From: Halovulum sp039180525
Lineage (GTDB): Bacteria; Pseudomonadota; Alphaproteobacteria; Rhodobacterales; Rhodobacteraceae
Reading direction: 5' to 3'
Length of the DNA: 6,003 nt
NCBI GenBank assembly: GCA_039180525.1
Contig: JBCDDF010000091.1
Coordinates: 1 to 6,003 of the forward strand
Part shown: positions 5,189 through 6,003 of the stretch, piece by piece
How the letters are laid out: every line of letters begins with the position of its first letter
Numbering within the stretch: the first letter of the stretch is position 1
Position numbers and translations under genes: made by a program
The notes under the pieces: model-generated
Told to the model about the DNA's origin: nothing
The model's input: only the letters and a program-made list of their open reading frames with translations
The model's database searches: none

Positions 5189-5545
5189 CTAAACCGGCAT
5201 CGCGGCCAGGGCGACGCGGCGGCCCTCGCCCAGCAGCACGTTATAGGTGCGGCAGGCCGGCGGGGTCGCCATTTGTTCGACGCCGATGCCCGCGGATTCC
5301 AGCCCCGCGCGCACATCCGGGGCCAGCGCGGCGATCTCTGCGCCGGTGCCGATCAGCAGCACGTCGATATCGGCGGCGCGGGCGGTAAAGGGGGCGATGT
5401 CGGGCAGCCCGGCCCAGGCGGCGGGGCCGTCGACGAACAGCGCCAGCGGGCCATCATGGCGGGTGTCGCCCAAGCGGAAGAACCCCGGCCCATAGCCATC
5501 GACCGGCCGGCCGGCCGGGTAGTCGACGGGCGAAACCTCGATCAC
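5189..5545 (-). CDS. Mth938-like (DUF498) domain protein
   Basis: A 118-residue protein covering a complete Mth938-like domain, the family that includes human mitochondrial NDUFAF3. Landmarks are GYGPGFFRLGD (17-27), DVLLIGTG (61-68) and the strongly conserved C-terminal block ACRTYNVLLGEGRRVA (97-112). The biochemical role of the bacterial proteins is not settled; NDUFAF3 helps assemble respiratory complex I, and neighbours in alphaproteobacteria are often secDF. The start is taken as GTG at 5545, whose last two bases with the next A form the secF TGA (GTGA overlap), placing VIEVSPVDYP at the N-terminus; earlier codons in this frame lie within secF and encode Arg-rich shadow sequence. The overlap implies coupling to secF translation. 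No signal peptide or membrane segment is visible. Confidence 0.87.
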   Translation of the reverse strand: MIEVSPVDYPAGRPVDGYGPGFFRLGDTRHDGPLALFVDGPAAWAGLPDIAPFTARAADIDVLLIGTGAEIAALAPDVRAGLESAGIGVEQMATPPACRTYNVLLGEGRRVALAAMPV

Positions 5546-6003
5546 GTGTCGCCGCCGGCGAAGCTGGTGCCGGCCTTGGGGTCCTCGCGGTCCCAATCGC
5601 GTTTGACGTTCAGCCACAGCAGGATCGCCGAGGCGATGAAGATCGAGGAATAGGTGCCCACGATCACGCCCCAGATCATCGCGAAGACGAACCCGCGGAT
5701 CACGTCGCCGCCCAGCACGAACAGCGACAGAAGCGCAAGAAGCGTGGTGACGGAGGTCATGAAGGTCCGGCTGAGGGTTTCGTTGATCGACTGGTTCAGC
5801 ACGTCCTTGAGCGGCGCTTTCTTGTACCGGCGCAGGTTTTCGCGTACCCGGTCGAAGACCACGACGGTGTCGTTCAGCGAATAACCGACGATGGTCAGAA
5901 GGGCCGCGATAATGGCCAGGTCGAACCGGATCTGAAGTTCCGAAAAGATGCCGATCGTCAACACCACGTCATGCACCAGCGCCGCCACCGCGCCCAGCGC
6001 GAA
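5542..6003 (-). CDS. secF: Protein translocase subunit SecF, 5' end beyond window
   Basis: The C-terminal 153 residues of SecF are visible; the gene runs off the right edge and the family usually has about 300-320 residues. SecF works with SecD in the inner membrane, using proton motive force to help pull preproteins through SecYEG. The signature GYSLNDTVVVFDRVRENLR (40-58 of the visible part) is typical, preceded by the membrane segment with ALVHDVV (8-14), with further hydrophobic segments about 83-98 and 104-129. A charged cytoplasmic tail, VKRDWDREDP, follows. The frame is open to base 6003 (FALGAVAALVHD), so a GTG near 5988 is not the start. The TGA stop overlaps the GTG start of the Mth938-like gene. 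secD is expected just upstream, outside the window. Confidence 0.95.
   Translation of the reverse strand, partial: FALGAVAALVHDVVLTIGIFSELQIRFDLAIIAALLTIVGYSLNDTVVVFDRVRENLRRYKKAPLKDVLNQSINETLSRTFMTSVTTLLALLSLFVLGGDVIRGFVFAMIWGVIVGTYSSIFIASAILLWLNVKRDWDREDPKAGTSFAGGDT

Noticed and set aside
5083..5316. Extension of the superoxide dismutase frame upstream of MAFEL
   Set aside because: The extension is Arg/Pro-rich, while the start at 5082 has an excellent Shine-Dalgarno and the family-typical N-terminal sequence.
1..6003. CRISPR array, tRNA or rRNA genes, transposase, toxin-antitoxin or defence genes
   Set aside because: No regularly spaced repeats, no tRNA-like cloverleaf or rRNA stretch, and no protein of those types was found on either strand.

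Overview
The window is GC-rich alphaproteobacterial chromosome, most likely from a Rhodobacterales (Rhodobacteraceae/Paracoccaceae) bacterium. That placement rests on codon use dominated by G/C third positions, the family make-up (FeSOD, SecF followed by an Mth938-like gene, a LysM protein divergent from a LOG gene) and recall of similar gene sets; no rRNA or other firm taxonomic marker is present. It looks like ordinary chromosomal housekeeping sequence. I see no phage, transposase, CRISPR, toxin-antitoxin or defence genes.

Layout. 1-296 is a gene-free leader: a C-rich low-complexity tract, two GC-rich palindromes, then two abutting perfect inverted repeats just before the first gene. 297-2419 (+) is a two-gene operon, an SMP-30/gluconolactonase-family lactonase overlapping by ATGA a glycerate 2-kinase of the GckA/TtuD (MOFRL) type; together they suggest sugar-acid lactone opening and glycerate salvage into glycolysis. 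2416-2529 is a strikingly AT-rich (42 G+C of 114) double-hairpin element between convergent genes. 2526-3770 (-) is a membrane-anchored LysM protein with two Ig-like modules. 3780-3891 is a divergent promoter region. 3892-4446 (+) is a LOG-family nucleoside monophosphate phosphoribohydrolase. It converges, across a perfect 9-bp-stem hairpin, on sodB (4480-5082, -), an iron-type superoxide dismutase. 5189-5545 (-) is an Mth938-like (DUF498) protein whose GTG start overlaps the stop of secF (5542 to the window edge, -), the C-terminal half of the Sec translocon accessory subunit SecF.

The genes form separate small units (carbon metabolism, envelope, nucleotide/cytokinin-type metabolism, oxidative stress, protein export) rather than one pathway. 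The most interesting signal is non-coding. The 2416-2529 element has imperfect terminal inverted repeats, begins and ends in CTAG, and supplies the TAG stop codon to both flanking convergent genes, as expected if a small palindromic or MITE-like element landed in a CTAG once shared by both stops. Secondary points are a short leader ORF that owns the only good Shine-Dalgarno upstream of the LysM gene, and the tandem hairpins ahead of the lactonase operon.
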